DNA of 64,000 nt from CAWDZK01 sp963807005 (GCA_963807005.1 CAWDZK010000001.1:372001-436000); one strand, 5' to 3'; shown: positions 49,100-57,823, counted from the stretch's first letter. Translations and numbers: made by a program. The notes: generated by a model from the sequence alone, not told the origin.

Positions 49100-51829
49100 G
49101 TGAGGGGCGCCTGGACCCGGGGCGGGCGGGCGGGAGCAGCGCTTGCGCTGGTCGTCGCCGCGACGACCGTCGTCCTGGTCCCGCCCGCGAGCGCCCGTGC
49201 CTGCTCCGACCTGGGCGTCGAGTTCACGCAGAGTGGCGACCGGGCGCGGCTCCTGCTCTCCCTGCCGCAGCCCCTGAGGCGGGCGGTCCTGGCCCCGGCC
49301 GACGTCCGGGTGGTGCAGGACGGGGCCCGGCTCCCCGTCCAGGCGGTGGCGAAGGTGGCGCCGGCTGCCGGTGACGTGGCGCTGGTCGTGGACGTCTCCG
49401 TCGCGGCGGCGCCGGCCGCGGACGCGGTGCGGGCGGCGGCTGCGGCGTTCGTCGCCCAGCTGTCGCCCGACACCCGGCTGGCCCTGGTCTCGGCCGGCGG
49501 GAGCCCCACCGTCGTCCGTCGCCTCGGGGTGGGGCCGCAAGCTGCCCTGCCGGCCGTCGACGCGCTCCCGACGGGGGGAGCCACGGACCTCCCGGCTGCC
49601 ATCCGCGCAGCGATCGACCAGCTGCCGGCAGCGGTGGGCCGGCAGCAACAGGTCGTGGTCATCGCGGGCGGTCCGGGACAGGTAGCCGACACGTCGTGGA
49701 GCCCGGTCTCCGCCGTTCTCACCCGGCGTGGCATCCCGCTCGACGTGCTCGACCTGTCGAGCACCGGCCCCTCGCTCCCGCAGGCGGGTCGGCAGTGCCC
49801 CGGCGCGGTCGCTCCCGACGGTGCGGTCGCGGCTGCGACCGCCCTGGCCGACGAGGTCGCCGCCCGGCGCCTGGTCCGGCTCGGACCGGTCACCGGGACG
49901 GCACCGCTGGTGGTCACCGTGTCGAGCGGGGGAGTCTCGGCGACGACGGCGGTCCGGCGCGGAGCGCCGGTGGCGACGTCGCCGGCCGACCCGGCGCCGA
50001 ACCGGGACGACGGCACCGCTGGGGTCGGCACCCTGATCTTCGCCTTCGTCCTGGGACTGCTCGGGCTGCTGCTGCTGCTGTTCCTGGTCGCGCTGCGATC
50101 GGGCCGGAGTTCCACGCTGCGGGCCGCGGTGGCCCAGAGCCGCGACGCGTGGCGGGCGGGGCGCTCCGCTCCGGAGGCTGAGGTCAGGCGGCGCCGGCGG
50201 GATGCCTGGTCCGACCTCAACGCCGCACTCGTCGGCGGACCGTCGTCGGTGCAGGTGGCCGAGCGGCTGGCCTACGAGGAGGCGGTCGGGCACAACGCCC
50301 GGCTCGAGTCGCAGCGGGTGGCGCAGGAGCGCGAGATCGCCCGCGAACGGGCGGCGCTGCGTCGGGAGCGGACCCGCCAGCGCGCCGAGGAGTACGCCGC
50401 CGCTGAGCGCGCCGCGCGCGAGGCCACCGCGCGGATCGAGGGCGCCTACGGGCGGGTCCCCCAGGGCCGTTCCACCTCCGGGGTCGAGGAGGCCGAACGG
50501 GTCCTGGCGGCGCAGCGGCGGGCCGCCCACGAGGCCATGCTGCGTCGGCTCGAGGCCGAGCGGCTGGCCGAGGAGGCCGAGCAGCGGGCTCGCCGGCTCG
50601 CGGAGGAGCTGGCCCGGACCGCGGCCGAGGACGAGGCCGCGGTTGCCGCCGCCGCGGAGCAGGCCGCACAGACCGCCGCCGCTGCCGAGCAAGCGGCGCA
50701 GGCAGCCGCCGCGGAGCAGGCCGCACAGACCGCCGCCGCTGCCGAGCAAGCGGCGCAGGCAGCCGCCGCGGAGCAGGCCGAGGAGGCAGCCGCAGCGGAG
50801 CTGGCCGAGCAGGCAGCTGCCGCGGAGCTGGCCGAGCGGACCGCCGCGGATCAGGCCGAGCGGGCCGCGCGGGTCGCGGCCGCAGCGACGGTCGACGACG
50901 CCCTGGACGAGGACGCCGCAACGGTCTCGACCGTCGACCTGCGTGAGCTGCAGCCGTCGATGACGGTGCCGGCGACCGAGACCGCCGCCCGCAGCAAGAC
51001 CGTTGTCGCACCGGTCGGACCGCCACGGCGCGGTCTGCGCCGGCGGTTGCGCGGCCGGGCCGACCGCCCGGTGCCCGTCCCGGTGGCCGAGGCCGCGCCG
51101 GCGGAGACCGACGTGGCGGACGCCTCGGTGATCGGGAGCGAGGTAGCCGAGCGGACAGACCTCGCGGACCTCCCCGAGCTGCCGGTCGACGAGGCACCCG
51201 CCGGCACGACGGAGGCCGGCCCCGTAAACGGTCCGGTCACCGACGACGAGCCGGACGCTGCCGACGACCTGGACGCTGCCGACGCCGTGGACGTCGACGA
51301 CGAGCTGGTCGCTGACGACGAGCGGGACGCTGACGACGACCTGGATGTTGACGACGAGCTGGTCGCTGACGACGACCTGGTCACTGACGACGGCCTGGAC
51401 GCTGAGGATGATCCGGTCGCTGCCGACACCACCGCGCTGGCCTGGGAGCCGTCGACCCGGCCGCCGCGGTCGGTGCGTCCGAGCCGGCTGCGCATCTTCG
51501 TGCGGCTGGCTGCGGTGCTGCTGGTCCCGTTCGCCTTCGCGCTCCGGGCGGTTGTGGCCGGCGCCTGGTGGTACGGCATGACCGGCGTGGGGCTGCTCAT
51601 GCTCGAGGCGGCAGCGGTGCTCACCGTGGTCGGCGTCCGCTGGACCTGGATCGCCTCGAGCCCGCCGTACCGACTGCTGCCTCGGCGGGCCCGGCAGGCG
51701 CGTGCCCTTGGTGCGGGCGGCCGCGGTCAGCGCGCCATGGAGGTGCGGACGCAGCCGCTGGTCCTCGTCGTGATCGTGCCGATCCTGGTCTGCCTGGTCC
51801 CCGCGGCACTGCTCGTGTTGGCGGCCTGA
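49100..51829 (+). CDS. Large VWA-like / coiled-coil / acidic-repeat membrane protein
   Basis: I do not recognise this 909-residue protein. In order: a signal peptide or anchor (about 10-33, ending PPASARA); an extracytoplasmic VWA-like domain (about 40-290) with VALVVDVSVAAAP, where the MIDAS DxSxS is D-V-S-V-A, so the last Ser is lost; a TM at 311-332; and a long Arg/Glu/Ala coiled coil (about 395-595). A 57-base tandem repeat in the gene makes part of it (AEQAAQTAAA and AEQAAQAAAA units). Then comes a Pro/Arg-rich segment, an acidic segment of DDEL-, ADDE- and DDDL-like repeats (about 713-778), and two or three C-terminal TM helices. GTG 49100 has GGGGGG upstream; GTG 49085 is an alternative. 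Confidence 0.65.
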   Translation: MRGAWTRGGRAGAALALVVAATTVVLVPPASARACSDLGVEFTQSGDRARLLLSLPQPLRRAVLAPADVRVVQDGARLPVQAVAKVAPAAGDVALVVDVSVAAAPAADAVRAAAAAFVAQLSPDTRLALVSAGGSPTVVRRLGVGPQAALPAVDALPTGGATDLPAAIRAAIDQLPAAVGRQQQVVVIAGGPGQVADTSWSPVSAVLTRRGIPLDVLDLSSTGPSLPQAGRQCPGAVAPDGAVAAATALADEVAARRLVRLGPVTGTAPLVVTVSSGGVSATTAVRRGAPVATSPADPAPNRDDGTAGVGTLIFAFVLGLLGLLLLLFLVALRSGRSSTLRAAVAQSRDAWRAGRSAPEAEVRRRRRDAWSDLNAALVGGPSSVQVAERLAYEEAVGHNARLESQRVAQEREIARERAALRRERTRQRAEEYAAAERAAREATARIEGAYGRVPQGRSTSGVEEAERVLAAQRRAAHEAMLRRLEAERLAEEAEQRARRLAEELARTAAEDEAAVAAAAEQAAQTAAAAEQAAQAAAAEQAAQTAAAAEQAAQAAAAEQAEEAAAAELAEQAAAAELAERTAADQAERAARVAAAATVDDALDEDAATVSTVDLRELQPSMTVPATETAARSKTVVAPVGPPRRGLRRRLRGRADRPVPVPVAEAAPAETDVADASVIGSEVAERTDLADLPELPVDEAPAGTTEAGPVNGPVTDDEPDAADDLDAADAVDVDDELVADDERDADDDLDVDDELVADDDLVTDDGLDAEDDPVAADTTALAWEPSTRPPRSVRPSRLRIFVRLAAVLLVPFAFALRAVVAGAWWYGMTGVGLLMLEAAAVLTVVGVRWTWIASSPPYRLLPRRARQARALGAGGRGQRAMEVRTQPLVLVVIVPILVCLVPAALLVLAA
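50648..50779. repeat. 57-bp tandem repeat inside the coiled-coil gene
   Basis: Two identical 57-base copies (50648-50704 and 50705-50761) encode 19-residue Ala/Gln/Glu units; a third copy begins at 50762 and matches for 18 bases before diverging. The frame is kept. Such repeats can change copy number by recombination or slippage. Confidence 0.85.
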
Positions 51830-51853
51830 CAGTTCGGCGCGGGTGCGGCCGGT

Positions 51854-51859
51854 TAGGGT
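51854..51859 (+). promoter_or_regulatory. -10 element TAGGGT, leaderless start
   Basis: TAGGGT ends 7 bases before the GTG at 51867, with no ribosome site between. Confidence 0.5.
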
Positions 51860-51866
51860 CGCCGCC

Positions 51867-53519
51867 GTGATCGACGTGAACACCGCGGCCGATGTCCGCC
51901 TCCTCGCCTCCCAGGTCCTCGACGAGCTGCTCGAGCGCCACCCGGAGTGGGCCACGACCCTCGGAGACCACCGCCACGACGACCGCCTCGACGACCAGAG
52001 TGCGGCGGGGCATGCGGACGAGCTCGCCTGGGCCGGCCGCCGGCTGGCCGACCTGGACGCCGTCGACGACAGCGTGCTGGAGGTTGCCGACCGGGTCGAC
52101 GTCCAGACGCTGCGCACCGGCCTGCGGCTGCGGCAGCTGGAGATCGACTCGCTGCGGGAGACGGAGTGGGACGCGCTGGTCGCGAACCCCGGAACGGCCG
52201 TGTACACCCTGCTGGCCCGCGACTTCGCGCCGCTCGGTGACCGGCTGCGGTCCGCCGCCGGCCGGCTGGCCGCGGTGCCTGAGCGCTTGGCCCAGGCCCG
52301 GCGCGGCACCGGCGCCATGCCGCGGGTGCACGTCGAGACCGCGATCGGCCAGTTCACCGGCACGCGCACCCTGATCGCCACCGAGCTGGAGCGGGCGCTC
52401 GGTCGCGAACCGGGCCTGCGCGCGGAGGTCGAGCCGGCCCGGGACGAGGCGGTCGCCGCCCTGGACACCCACATCGCCTGGCTGCGGTCCCGGCTGGACG
52501 ACGCGACGCGGGACCCGCGGCTGGGTGCGGAGCTGTTCTCCGCCAAGCTGGCGCTGACCCTCGACACGGTGAGCGACTCCGACGCCGTGCTCGCCCGCGC
52601 CGAGGCCGACCTGGAGCGGGTCGAGGCGCTGATCGAGGAGACTGCTGCCCGGATAGACGACGGGCCCGCCGAGGGCCGGGTCCGCCGCGTGCTCGACCGG
52701 CTGGCCGCCGAGGGCCACGTCGACGACGACACGATCGTCGGCCAGTGCGTCGACGCGCTGGCCGAGACGACCGCGTTCGTCCGGGCCACCGACCTCGTCA
52801 CGGTCCACGACGACCCGGTCGAGATCATCGTCATGCCCGAGATCCATCGCGGCGTCGCGGTGGCCTACTGCGACCCGCCCGGCCCGCTCGAGACCTCCCC
52901 CCTGCCGACGTACTTCGCGGTCTCACCGACCCCGGCGGACTGGTCAGAGGAGCGGGTCGCGTCGTTCTTCCGCGAGTACAACGCGCACATGCTGCAGAAC
53001 CTCACCGTGCACGAGGCGATGCCCGGACACGTGCTGCAGCTCGCCCACAGCGCTCGCTACGTCGCGGCGGTCCCGGTGCGCAAGGCGCTCTGGAGCGGCT
53101 CGTTCGTCGAGGGCTGGGCGGTCTATGCCGAGGAGGTCATGGTCGAGGCCGGCTACCGCGCGGACCAGGGACGCAACGACGCGTTGCGCATGCAGCAGCT
53201 GAAGATGCAGCTGCGGATGACCATCAACGCCATCCTCGACGCCCGGGTGCACGCACACGGCATGACCGAGGACGAGGCGATGCGGCTGATGATGCAGCGC
53301 GGCCACCAGGAGGAGGGCGAGGCAGCCGGCAAGTGGCGCCGGGCGCTGCTGTCCAGCGCTCAGCTGTCGACGTACTACGTCGGGTACGTCGAGGTCGCCG
53401 ACCTCGCGCGGGACCTGACCGGTGCGCGCCCCGGTGCCTCAGCGCGCGATCGGCACGACGCGATGCTGGCGCACGGCTCGCCGTCACCCCGGCACCTGCG
53501 GACCCTGCTCGGTCTCTGA
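51867..53519 (+). CDS. DUF885 family (M32-like) putative metallopeptidase
   Basis: A 550-residue, mostly helical cytosolic protein of the DUF885 family, with a zinc-peptidase-like motif HEAMPGHVLQLAHS near residues 386-399. A downstream glutamate is in VEGWAVYAEEVMVE near 416-429. The approach to the active site is ATDLVTVHDDPVEIIVMPE and PTYFAVSP. Two basic helices follow with GHQEEGEAAGKWRRALL. Family members are thought to act as carboxypeptidases or oligopeptidases, but substrates are not settled. The start GTG 51867 follows a -10 by 7 bases. It lies between the coiled-coil gene and eno. Confidence 0.83.
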   Translation: MIDVNTAADVRLLASQVLDELLERHPEWATTLGDHRHDDRLDDQSAAGHADELAWAGRRLADLDAVDDSVLEVADRVDVQTLRTGLRLRQLEIDSLRETEWDALVANPGTAVYTLLARDFAPLGDRLRSAAGRLAAVPERLAQARRGTGAMPRVHVETAIGQFTGTRTLIATELERALGREPGLRAEVEPARDEAVAALDTHIAWLRSRLDDATRDPRLGAELFSAKLALTLDTVSDSDAVLARAEADLERVEALIEETAARIDDGPAEGRVRRVLDRLAAEGHVDDDTIVGQCVDALAETTAFVRATDLVTVHDDPVEIIVMPEIHRGVAVAYCDPPGPLETSPLPTYFAVSPTPADWSEERVASFFREYNAHMLQNLTVHEAMPGHVLQLAHSARYVAAVPVRKALWSGSFVEGWAVYAEEVMVEAGYRADQGRNDALRMQQLKMQLRMTINAILDARVHAHGMTEDEAMRLMMQRGHQEEGEAAGKWRRALLSSAQLSTYYVGYVEVADLARDLTGARPGASARDRHDAMLAHGSPSPRHLRTLLGL

Positions 53520-53520
53520 C

Positions 53521-53570
53521 CCGGGCTCGCAAGCCGCTCGATCCGGGCGATCGTTCGCGAGTCGGGCGAG
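53521..53570 (+). terminator. Imperfect hairpin after DUF885 gene
   Basis: CCCGGGCTCGC at 53521-53531 pairs imperfectly with GCGAGTCGGGC at 53559-53569, with one G-U pair and two mismatches. There is no T-tract, so it is a weak candidate. Confidence 0.3.
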
Positions 53571-53601
53571 GCGCACGAGCCGAACACGAGCCGTCCGCCG
53601 G

Positions 53602-53607
53602 TAGCCT
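53602..53607 (+). promoter_or_regulatory. -10 element TAGCCT upstream of eno
   Basis: TAGCCT is 77 bases before the GTG at 53685. The leader ends with GAAGGAGCACCCC, a good ribosome site. Confidence 0.4.
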
Positions 53608-53684
53608 GAGGGCGTCCGTGCGCCTCCGCCCGCCCTCACCGGGCACCCGGAGGCCGACCCTGCACGACTGCGAAGGAGCACCCC

Positions 53685-54962
53685 GTGGCGAGCATCGACG
53701 CCGTCGGAGCCCGCGAGATCCTCGACTCGCGCGGCAACCCCACCGTCGAGGTGGAGGTCGCCCTCGACGACGGCACGATCGCCCGCGCAGCGGTGCCGAG
53801 CGGCGCGAGCACCGGTCAGTTCGAGGCGCACGAGCTGCGCGACGGGGGCAAGCGGTACGCCGGCAAGGGCGTCGAGAAGGCCGTGATCGGCGTCCTGGAC
53901 GAGATCGGGCCGGCGCTGGTCGGGTTCGAGGCCAGCGAGCAGCGCCTGGTCGACCAGGCCCTGCTGGACCTCGACGGCACCCCCACCAAGTCCCGACTCG
54001 GGGCCAACGCGCTGCTCGGCGTCTCCCTCGCGGTCGCCCGAGCCGCCGCCGAGTCGGCCGAGCTGCCGCTGTTCCGCTACGTCGGCGGGCCCAACGCGCA
54101 CCTGCTGCCGGTGCCGATGATGAACATCCTCAACGGTGGCGCGCACGCCGACACCGGGGTCGACGTCCAGGAGTTCATGGTCGCGCCGATCGGTGCGACC
54201 ACCTTCCGGGAGGCGCTGCAGTGGGGTGCCGAGGTCTACCACGCGCTCAAGTCGGTCCTGAAGGACAAGGGCCTGGCCACCGGGCTCGGTGACGAAGGCG
54301 GCTTCGCACCCGACCTCCCGAGCAACCGGGACGCGCTGGACCTCATCTCGGTCGCGGTCGAGAAGACCGGGCTCGCCCTCGGCACCGACGTCGCGCTCGC
54401 CCTCGACGTCGCGGCGACCGAGTTCTACACCGGTGACACCTACGCCTTCGAGGGCTCCAAGCGGACAGCGGCCGAGATGACCGACTACTACGCCGAGCTG
54501 GTGGCGTCCTACCCGCTGGTGTCCATCGAGGACCCCATGAGCGAGGAGGACTGGGCCGGCTGGAAGTCGATGACCGACCAGCTCGGTGACCGGGTCCAGA
54601 TCGTCGGCGACGACCTGTTCGTCACCAACCCCGAACGGCTCGAGCGCGGCATCCGCGAGTCCACCGCCAACGCCCTGCTCGTCAAGGTGAACCAGATCGG
54701 CACGCTGACCGAGACGCTGGACGCGGTGAGCATGGCCCACCGCAGCGGCTACCGCTGCATGATGAGCCACCGCTCCGGCGAGACCGAGGACACCACCATC
54801 GCCGACCTCGCCGTCGCCACCGACTGCGGCCAGATCAAGACCGGTGCCCCGGCCCGGTCGGAGCGGGTCGCGAAGTACAACCAGCTGCTGCGCATCGAGG
54901 AGGAGCTCGACGACGCCGCTCGGTACGCCGGCCGGTCGGCCTTCCCGCGGCACCAGGCCTGA
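53685..54962 (+). CDS. eno: Enolase
   Basis: A 425-residue glycolytic enzyme that converts 2-phosphoglycerate to PEP. It shows ARGNPTVEV-like DSRGNPTVEVEVAL near residues 12-25, SGASTG near 39-44, and GLGDEGGFAPDL near 202-213 with a catalytic Glu. VSIEDPMSEEDW is near 283-294, GDDLFVTNPERL near 311-322, the catalytic lysine in LLVKVNQIGTL near 337, and SHRSGETEDT near 366-375. GAAGGAG precedes the GTG. The stop is 20 bases before an FtsB-like gene. Its product PEP is the substrate of Ppc elsewhere in the window. Confidence 0.97.
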   Translation: MASIDAVGAREILDSRGNPTVEVEVALDDGTIARAAVPSGASTGQFEAHELRDGGKRYAGKGVEKAVIGVLDEIGPALVGFEASEQRLVDQALLDLDGTPTKSRLGANALLGVSLAVARAAAESAELPLFRYVGGPNAHLLPVPMMNILNGGAHADTGVDVQEFMVAPIGATTFREALQWGAEVYHALKSVLKDKGLATGLGDEGGFAPDLPSNRDALDLISVAVEKTGLALGTDVALALDVAATEFYTGDTYAFEGSKRTAAEMTDYYAELVASYPLVSIEDPMSEEDWAGWKSMTDQLGDRVQIVGDDLFVTNPERLERGIRESTANALLVKVNQIGTLTETLDAVSMAHRSGYRCMMSHRSGETEDTTIADLAVATDCGQIKTGAPARSERVAKYNQLLRIEEELDDAARYAGRSAFPRHQA

Positions 54963-54982
54963 GGCGCGGGACCAGCGACCGG

Positions 54983-55402
54983 ATGGCCACCGAGGACCGC
55001 GAGCAGCGGCGGACCAGCTTCACCGGACGGGCAGCCATGCTCGCCCTGGTGGTCTGCCTGCTCGCGATCTCGCTGGCCTACCCGCTGCGCGAGTACCTCG
55101 CGCAGCGGGGCGACATCGCCGACTACCGCGCCACGGTCGCGGAGCAGGAGCAGCGGGTCGCCGAGCTCCAGCGGCAGCACCGGCGCTGGAACGACGAGGC
55201 CTACGTCCAGGCCCAGGCGCGCGAGCGGCTGCACTACGTGATGCCCGGCGAGACGTCGTACGTCGTGCTGGAGTCCGACGAGGCCCCGTCGGCCGACGGG
55301 GTGGTCGAGGCGGCGCCGTCGGAGCGCCGGCGCCGCCCGTGGTTCACCGACCTGTGGCACAGCGTCGAGGTGGCCGGCCGCCGCGGCGCCGGCGCACAGT
55401 GA
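54983..55402 (+). CDS. ftsB: FtsB/DivIC-family septum formation protein
   Basis: A 139-residue bitopic protein of the divisome. A TM helix (AAMLALVVCLLAISLAYPL, about residues 18-36) follows a short cytoplasmic N-terminus. The extracytoplasmic coiled coil is YRATVAEQEQRVAELQRQHRRWND, and QARERLHYVMPGETSYVV near 75-92 is the hallmark of actinobacterial FtsB. The tail is proline/arginine-rich and ends in an acidic-basic mix. It stands between eno and the DUF501 gene, as in mycobacteria (Rv1024), and its stop overlaps the next GTG. Confidence 0.92.
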   Translation: MATEDREQRRTSFTGRAAMLALVVCLLAISLAYPLREYLAQRGDIADYRATVAEQEQRVAELQRQHRRWNDEAYVQAQARERLHYVMPGETSYVVLESDEAPSADGVVEAAPSERRRRPWFTDLWHSVEVAGRRGAGAQ

Positions 55403-55908
55403 CGTCGAGCGACGACCGGCCGGACCAGCGCGACCTCGCTGCCATGGCCGAACAGCTCGGCCGCGAGGTCCGCGGTGTCCTTCGCGTCGCCCACCGCTGC
55501 CCCTGCGGCAACCCGGACGTCGTCGAGACGGCTCCGCGGCTCCCGGACGGCACGCCGTTCCCGACGTTCTGGTACCTCACCTGCCCTCGGGCCGCCGGCG
55601 CGATCGGCACCCTCGAGGCCGACGGCACCATGCGTGCCATGACCGCGCGGCTGGAGGCGGACGCTTCCCTGCGGGCGGCTTACGCCGCCGCGCACGAGCG
55701 CTACCTGACCCGTCGCGACGCCGTCGACGAGGTGGCCGAGATCGCCGGCGTCTCCGCCGGGGGGATGCCGGACCGGGTCAAGTGCCTGCACGTCCTCGTC
55801 GCCCAGTCCCTGGCGGAGGGCCCGGGAGTCAACCCGCTCGGGGACGAGGCGCTGGCCGCCCTGCCGCAGTGGTGGCGCAACGGCCCCTGCGTCCAGGTCG
55901 AGGCATGA
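55399..55908 (+). CDS. DUF501 domain protein
   Basis: A 169-residue cytosolic protein of the DUF501 family, always seen beside eno-ftsB-ppx in actinobacteria. Core patterns are VLRVAHRCPCGNPDVVETAPRL near residues 27-48 with a Cys-x-Cys, PFPTFWYLTCPRA near 53-65, and GMPDRVKCLHVLVAQSLAEGPGVNPLGDEAL near 124-154. The spaced Cys and His residues suggest metal binding. The GTG overlaps the ftsB stop (GTGA) and its own stop overlaps the ppx ATG. The function is unknown. Confidence 0.88.
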   Translation: MTSSDDRPDQRDLAAMAEQLGREVRGVLRVAHRCPCGNPDVVETAPRLPDGTPFPTFWYLTCPRAAGAIGTLEADGTMRAMTARLEADASLRAAYAAAHERYLTRRDAVDEVAEIAGVSAGGMPDRVKCLHVLVAQSLAEGPGVNPLGDEALAALPQWWRNGPCVQVEA

Positions 55909-56840
55909 GGGTCGCCGCCGTCGACTGCGGCACCAACTCGATCCGGCTGCTGGTCGCTGACCTCGACGCCACGGCGTCGACCCTGGCCGAGGTGGACCGG
56001 CGGATGACGATCGTCCGGCTCGGCCAGGGGGTGGACCGGACCCGGCGGCTCGCCCCGGAGGCGCTGGCCCGGACCTTCGCCGCCTGCGACGAGTTCGCCG
56101 AGGTCATCGGCTCGGCCGGGGCCGAGCGGGTGCGGTTCGTCGCCACCTCCGCCTCGCGCGACGTCGAGAACCGGGAGGACTTCGTGGCCGGGGTTCGCGA
56201 GCGCCTCGGGGTCGAGCCGGAAGTCGTGTCCGGCGACGAGGAGGCCGCGCTGTCGTTCACCGGTGCCACCCGTGAGCTGGCCGGGTCCGGGCTGCCCGGG
56301 CCGGTCCTCGTCGCGGACATCGGCGGCGGCTCGACCGAGCTCGTGGTCGGAGCACCCGGCCACGCACCGACGGCCGGGCGCTCCGTCGACGTCGGGTGCG
56401 TCCGGATGACCGAGCGGCACCTGCACGACGACCCGCCGACCGCCGCGCAGGTCGCCGCCGCCCGGGCCGACGTCGAGGCCGCGGTCCGGCTCGCCGCCGA
56501 GTCGGTGCCGCTGGCCGAGGCGCGATCGCTGGTCGGCCTGGCCGGCTCGGTCACCACGGTGGCGGCGATGGCGCTGGACCTGCCGGCGTACGACCGGGAC
56601 CGGATCCACCACTCGCGCATCCCGTCGCCGGACGTGCACCGGGTGGCGGCGCGTCTGCTGGCGATGACCAGGGAGCAGCGAGCGGCGTTGCCGTTCATGC
56701 ACCCCGGCCGGGTCGACGTGATCGCGGCCGGCGCCCTGGTGCTGGCGGTCCTGCTGGAGACCGTGCCGGTCGACGACGTCCTGGTCTCCGAGCACGACAT
56801 CCTCGACGGCATCGCGTGGTCGGTCGCGGAGCGTGGATGA
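55905..56840 (+). CDS. ppx: Ppx/GppA family exopolyphosphatase
   Basis: A 311-residue ASKHA-fold phosphatase acting on polyphosphate or pppGpp. PHOSPHATE 1 is DCGTNSIRLLVAD near residues 7-19, FVATSASRDVENREDF is near 81-96, and PHOSPHATE 2 ADIGGGSTELVVG near 139-151 with the catalytic region. The C-terminal helices (IHHSRIPSPDVHRV and on) end at the family's short, one-domain length, as in Rv1026. The ATG overlaps the DUF501 stop. The eno-ftsB-DUF501-ppx order matches M. tuberculosis. Confidence 0.92.
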   Translation: MRVAAVDCGTNSIRLLVADLDATASTLAEVDRRMTIVRLGQGVDRTRRLAPEALARTFAACDEFAEVIGSAGAERVRFVATSASRDVENREDFVAGVRERLGVEPEVVSGDEEAALSFTGATRELAGSGLPGPVLVADIGGGSTELVVGAPGHAPTAGRSVDVGCVRMTERHLHDDPPTAAQVAAARADVEAAVRLAAESVPLAEARSLVGLAGSVTTVAAMALDLPAYDRDRIHHSRIPSPDVHRVAARLLAMTREQRAALPFMHPGRVDVIAAGALVLAVLLETVPVDDVLVSEHDILDGIAWSVAERG

Positions 56841-56932
56841 CCTGACCGTCACGCCTCGCCCGCGAAACGGCGCGGTGACTCCGAGTACCTTCGGCCCTGG
56901 CCGGCAGCGCGCGGCGACGTCACGATCGTGTC

Positions 56933-57478
56933 GTGCCCGGGCCTCGTGACCGTACGGCAGCGCCTGCCCGCAGAGGGCAGGCCCGGCTGCCGCCTCGCTG
57001 GTTCGTCGTGGCGTTCTGGCACGGCCATCGCGCGCTGGTGCGCATGACGAACGCCCGGCTGGGTCTGTGGCGGCCGAAGCAGGAGGGTTGGGGCGCGCTG
57101 CGGCTCACCACGACCGGGCGACGCACGGGGCGGTCTCGACAGGTCATGGTCGGCTACGTCGAGGACGGCCGAAACCTGGTCACGATGGCGATGAACGGTT
57201 GGGATCCCGCCGAACCCTCGTGGTGGTTGAACCTGCAGGCTCATCCGGACGCCACCGTCGAGACGCGCGACGGGCCACGACGTGTCCAGGCGCGATCTGC
57301 ACACGGAGCGGAGCGCGAGCGACTCTGGTTGCGCTGGGCCGAGATCGACAGAAACCTTGACGACTACGCTGCGCGCCGCCCGACCGAGACCGCCGTGGTC
57401 GTGCTCGAGCCGAGCGACGGACCCGAGAGTGCAGGTGAACCGGCGCCGGCCGGTGACACCGCTGCCGACACGACGTAG
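56933..57478 (+). CDS. Ddn-like deazaflavin-dependent nitroreductase-fold protein
   Basis: A 181-residue protein of the split beta-barrel Ddn/DUF385 family, whose members bind coenzyme F420 or fatty acids. WRPKQEGWGALRLTTTGRRTGRSRQVMVGYVEDGRNLVTMAMNG is the core (about residues 45-89). WWLNLQAHPDATVETRDGPR near 97-116 is the typical mid-part. It continues to RLWLRWAEIDRNLDDYA. The tail is Asp/Ala-rich. The GTG at 56933 is used; a CACGAT 6 bases upstream is a weak -10. The presence of F420 enzymes fits an actinobacterial host. The substrate is unknown. Confidence 0.82.
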   Translation: MPGPRDRTAAPARRGQARLPPRWFVVAFWHGHRALVRMTNARLGLWRPKQEGWGALRLTTTGRRTGRSRQVMVGYVEDGRNLVTMAMNGWDPAEPSWWLNLQAHPDATVETRDGPRRVQARSAHGAERERLWLRWAEIDRNLDDYAARRPTETAVVVLEPSDGPESAGEPAPAGDTAADTT

Positions 57479-57499
57479 GTCCGTCCACCGCGGCCCGCC

Positions 57500-57823
57500 G
57501 TGCAGCTGGTGCCCCACGCACGGCTCGAGCGTTGCCTGCATGGCAGGATCTGGCGCGTGCAGGCAGCGACCCGCGGTGCGTACTCCGTCTCGGAGCCGTT
57601 CCGTTGGAGCGACGGCTCGACACCGGACGCCTATCACTTCTGGTCGGCAGCGACGGCGCTCACCGACGACGACATCGAGCTGGGCGAGGGGCTCGCCATC
57701 GTGTTCGTCGACCCGGCCGTCGCACCACGGCTCGACCTGACGGAGTCCGCGGCTCACTTCCTGCCGCGCTTCCTGTCCTCGGACCGGTACCCCGCGCTTG
57801 CTCGGGCGGCTGGGCGTCCATGA
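57500..57823 (+). CDS. Hypothetical protein
   Basis: I do not recognise this 107-residue protein. It has RGAYSVSEPFRWSDGSTPDAYHFWSAATALTDDDIELGEGLAIVFVDPAV, with no signal or TM, and a C-terminal LARAAGRP. A second start is a GTG at 57557 (89 residues), which follows CAGGAT by 7 bases and lies just before the first well-patterned residues. The stop overlaps the ATG of the next acetyltransferase gene, which argues that the reading frame is genuine and co-expressed with it. Confidence 0.55.
   Translation: MQLVPHARLERCLHGRIWRVQAATRGAYSVSEPFRWSDGSTPDAYHFWSAATALTDDDIELGEGLAIVFVDPAVAPRLDLTESAAHFLPRFLSSDRYPALARAAGRP

Noticed and set aside
51240..51435. Minus-strand VVSDQ-type repeat peptide
   Set aside because: It is the antisense reading of the acidic Asp/Glu repeat of the coiled-coil protein.
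48518..52834. A 1438-residue minus-strand open frame opposite mazG, the coiled-coil gene and the DUF885 gene
   Set aside because: It is low-complexity (Ser/Arg/Gly-rich), has no family motif, and runs antisense to three well-supported genes. Very high GC leaves stop-free shadow frames.
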